From a filamentous cyanobacterium ESFC-1 (GTDB lineage Bacteria; Cyanobacteriota; Cyanobacteriia; Cyanobacteriales; Spirulinaceae): DNA of 64,000 bases. The notes beneath the pieces are model-generated. The model saw nothing but the letters and a program-made list of their open reading frames with translations, made no database searches and was not told the DNA's origin. A program made the translations under genes and the position numbers. The stretch lies in assembly GCA_000380225.1 (NCBI GenBank), contig KB904821.1, positions 3,579,631 to 3,643,630 on the forward strand, given 5' to 3'. Shown here piece by piece: positions 62,545 through 64,000 of the stretch. How positions within the stretch are numbered: the stretch's first letter is position 1; the number at the start of each line of letters is the position of its first letter.

Positions 62545-63552
62545 ATGACCACTCAGTCGAACCAAGTGGTTCTGATCGGAGTCGCAGGGGATTCTGGCTG
62601 CGGCAAATCTACATTTCTGCGTCGTCTCGAAGATTTATTCGGTAAAGAATTTATGACGGTCATCTGCTTAGATGATTATCATAGCCTTGACCGAAAGGGT
62701 AGAAAAAAAGCGGGTGTCACTGCGCTGAACCCTAAAGCCAACAACTTTGATTTGATGTACGAGCAAATCAAAGCCATTAAAGAAGGGAACGCTATTGACA
62801 AGCCGATTTATAACCACGAAACGGGAGAACTCGATCCCCCCGAACGAGTTGAACCGAACAAAGTGGTGGTGATTGAGGGGTTGCATCCTTTGTATGATGA
62901 GCGCGTGCGCGAACTCGTCGATTTTAGTGTGTACCTCGACATTAGCGAGGAAGTCAAAATTAACTGGAAGATTCAGCGAGATATGGCCGAACGCGGCCAT
63001 ACCTACGAAGACATTTTGGCTTCGATTAGATCCAGAAAGCCCGACTTCACGGCGTATATCGAACCCCAGAAAGAATACGCCGATGTGGTAATCGAAGTGT
63101 TACCCACCCAACTGATCGAGGACAAAGAAAGTAAGTATCTGCGGGTACGCTTGATTCAAAAAGAAGGCAAACCCACTTTCGATACCGCTTACTTATTCGA
63201 TGAAGGTTCTACGATTGACTGGCGGCCTTGTGGTCGGAAGCTGACTTGTGCTTATCCGGGGATTAAAATGTACTACGGCCCGGATAACTACATGGGTCAC
63301 GATGTCTCGATTTTAGAAGTAGATGGTCAATTCGATAATCTCGAAGAAGTCATCTACATCGAAAGCCATTTGAGCAAGACTTCCACGAAGCACTACGGCG
63401 AAATGACCGAATTGCTGCTGCAACACAAAGACTATCCCGGTTCTACCAATGGTTCGGGCTTGTTCCAGGTATTGGTAGGTTTAAAAATGCGTGAAGCCTA
63501 CGAACGCCTTACTTCGAGCCAAACTTCTGAGAAGGAGACCGCTAAGGTTTAG
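62545..63552 (+). CDS. prk: Phosphoribulokinase
   Basis: This 335-residue Calvin-Benson enzyme phosphorylates ribulose 5-phosphate with ATP. The P-loop GDSGCGKST contains Cys19 and is followed by VICLDDYHSLDR with Cys41, the redox pair targeted by thioredoxin and CP12. VVVIEGLHPLYDERVRELVDF (Walker B-like), RKPDFTAYIEPQK and the C-terminal cysteines Cys229 and Cys235 (WRPCGRKLTC) match the cyanobacterial/plant type. Length and GAGGGAAACT before the ATG support the start. A hairpin terminator follows. Confidence 0.98.
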   Translation: MTTQSNQVVLIGVAGDSGCGKSTFLRRLEDLFGKEFMTVICLDDYHSLDRKGRKKAGVTALNPKANNFDLMYEQIKAIKEGNAIDKPIYNHETGELDPPERVEPNKVVVIEGLHPLYDERVRELVDFSVYLDISEEVKINWKIQRDMAERGHTYEDILASIRSRKPDFTAYIEPQKEYADVVIEVLPTQLIEDKESKYLRVRLIQKEGKPTFDTAYLFDEGSTIDWRPCGRKLTCAYPGIKMYYGPDNYMGHDVSILEVDGQFDNLEEVIYIESHLSKTSTKHYGEMTELLLQHKDYPGSTNGSGLFQVLVGLKMREAYERLTSSQTSEKETAKV

Positions 63553-63593
63553 TGGGTTGAACAAGCTGTGGAAATGCTAATCTAATTGTCGCG

Positions 63594-63635
63594 ATCGCGA
63601 GGGTTTTTATCGTTCAGATAATCCCTCGCGATTTT
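63594..63635 (+). terminator. Intrinsic terminator of prk
   Basis: ATCGCGAGGG (63594-63603) and CCCTCGCGAT (63623-63632) form a perfect 10-bp stem around a 19-base loop and are followed by TTTAG. The left arm includes a HIP1 site. Confidence 0.75.
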
Positions 63636-63681
63636 AGTTTGGTATAAAATAGCCAAGCGTAGGGAAGAAAGGGAGTTGTCC

Positions 63682-63960
63682 ATGAAAGTTTGGTTGCTGA
63701 GTGTGGCGTTGTTATTTGGGGTGGTGGAGTTTTATCAATGGCTGCAAGAAGTGACATTACCTCTACCGTTGTACGCGATCGCGGGGGTGATGTTGGCGAT
63801 CGCGTCAAATTCCGAGGGAGGCTGGCGATCGCTATTTGAGCGTCCGAACCATCCAGTCAACGGCGAATTACTCGAAAACGCGAAATCTCTACAACAATCG
63901 CAAACCCAAACTTCTCAAAAACCCGCAAAACCCATTTCGTTTAAAATTTCTAAGAATTAG
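63682..63960 (+). CDS. Small membrane protein, unknown
   Basis: This 92-residue protein begins MKVWLLSVALLFGVVEFYQW, with two predicted membrane segments (about residues 3-18 and 28-43) and a Gln/Lys-rich cytoplasmic tail (QQSQTQTSQKPAKP). GGGAG lies upstream of the ATG at 63682, which is better than the TTG six bases earlier. Similar small proteins occur in cyanobacteria without known function. Confidence 0.7.
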   Translation: MKVWLLSVALLFGVVEFYQWLQEVTLPLPLYAIAGVMLAIASNSEGGWRSLFERPNHPVNGELLENAKSLQQSQTQTSQKPAKPISFKISKN

Positions 63961-64000
63961 TCATTGGTCGTTGGTCATTGGTCATTGGTCATTGGTCATT
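63958..64000. repeat. TTGGTCA heptamer array, continues past the window edge
   Basis: Units of TTGGTCA/TTGGTCG run to the end of the window directly from the stop codon of the preceding gene. The right boundary is outside. Confidence 0.9.

Overview
The window is chromosomal DNA of an oxygenic cyanobacterium. It carries psaA-psaB, petM, a Psb28-type photosystem II protein, petH with an N-terminal CpcD-like (phycobilisome) domain, prk, the plant-type zeta-carotene desaturase crtQ, a fibrillin (PAP) protein and a thylakoid-type FtsH. The HIP1 octamer GCGATCGC occurs throughout, and there are many heptanucleotide STRR-type repeats (CCAATAA / CCAACAA / TTGGTCA), which are best known from filamentous cyanobacteria. 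The genus cannot be fixed from the sequence alone. No rRNA, tRNA, insertion sequence, prophage or CRISPR array was found.

Layout. 1-5 kb: the psaA-psaB operon on the minus strand. 5-12 kb: a repeat-bearing lipoprotein, an UvrD-like helicase, a LapA-domain protein, a ferredoxin/metallo-hydrolase fusion, a DUF389 membrane protein, a lone UPF0175 antitoxin-like protein and a SnoaL-like protein. 12-20 kb: a glycosyltransferase, a MOSC protein, a CheW-like protein, pheT and a SpkB-like Ser/Thr kinase, separated by dispersed palindromic repeats. 20-31 kb: small lipoprotein and membrane genes, crtQ, two GNAT acetyltransferases, an AI-2E-type transporter, a degenerate hybrid histidine kinase, petM (37 codons), psb28 and a TIGR01777 epimerase. 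31.6-36 kb: a four-gene accessory cluster (SET-domain protein, PLP decarboxylase, class III aminotransferase, HHxxxDG acyltransferase). 36-46 kb: housekeeping and transport genes and a 46-unit heptamer array. 46-49 kb: a Uma2 nuclease followed by an overlapping ATPase/TOPRIM pair that looks like an anti-phage system. 49-64 kb: a CcdA-like and thioredoxin-like pair, a response regulator, a GyrA/ParC-type topoisomerase, a KefB-like antiporter, a fibrillin, a CDF transporter, ftsH, petH and prk.

Most genes serve photosynthesis and general physiology: light reactions (psaA/B, petM, psb28, petH), carbon fixation (prk), carotenoids (crtQ) and thylakoid protein turnover (ftsH). Two regions stand out. 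The first is the 31.6-36.0 kb cluster. Its first three genes overlap by four bases (ATGA, GTGA). It lies in the longest stretch without HIP1 that I could find (30948-36263). Its decarboxylase deviates at normally conserved active-site positions and is broken by a perfect 26-bp tandem duplication; removing one copy restores a complete decarboxylase whose stop overlaps the next start. It may make a small acylated amine, but product and function are unknown. The second is the ATPase/TOPRIM pair at 46.8-49.1 kb, which resembles PARIS/OLD-type defence modules.

Other points of interest are a sensor kinase without its phospho-accepting histidine, an unassigned multi-hairpin region upstream of petM, a perfect-register heptamer array that supplies the start codon of a downstream gene, and several recent short tandem duplications.
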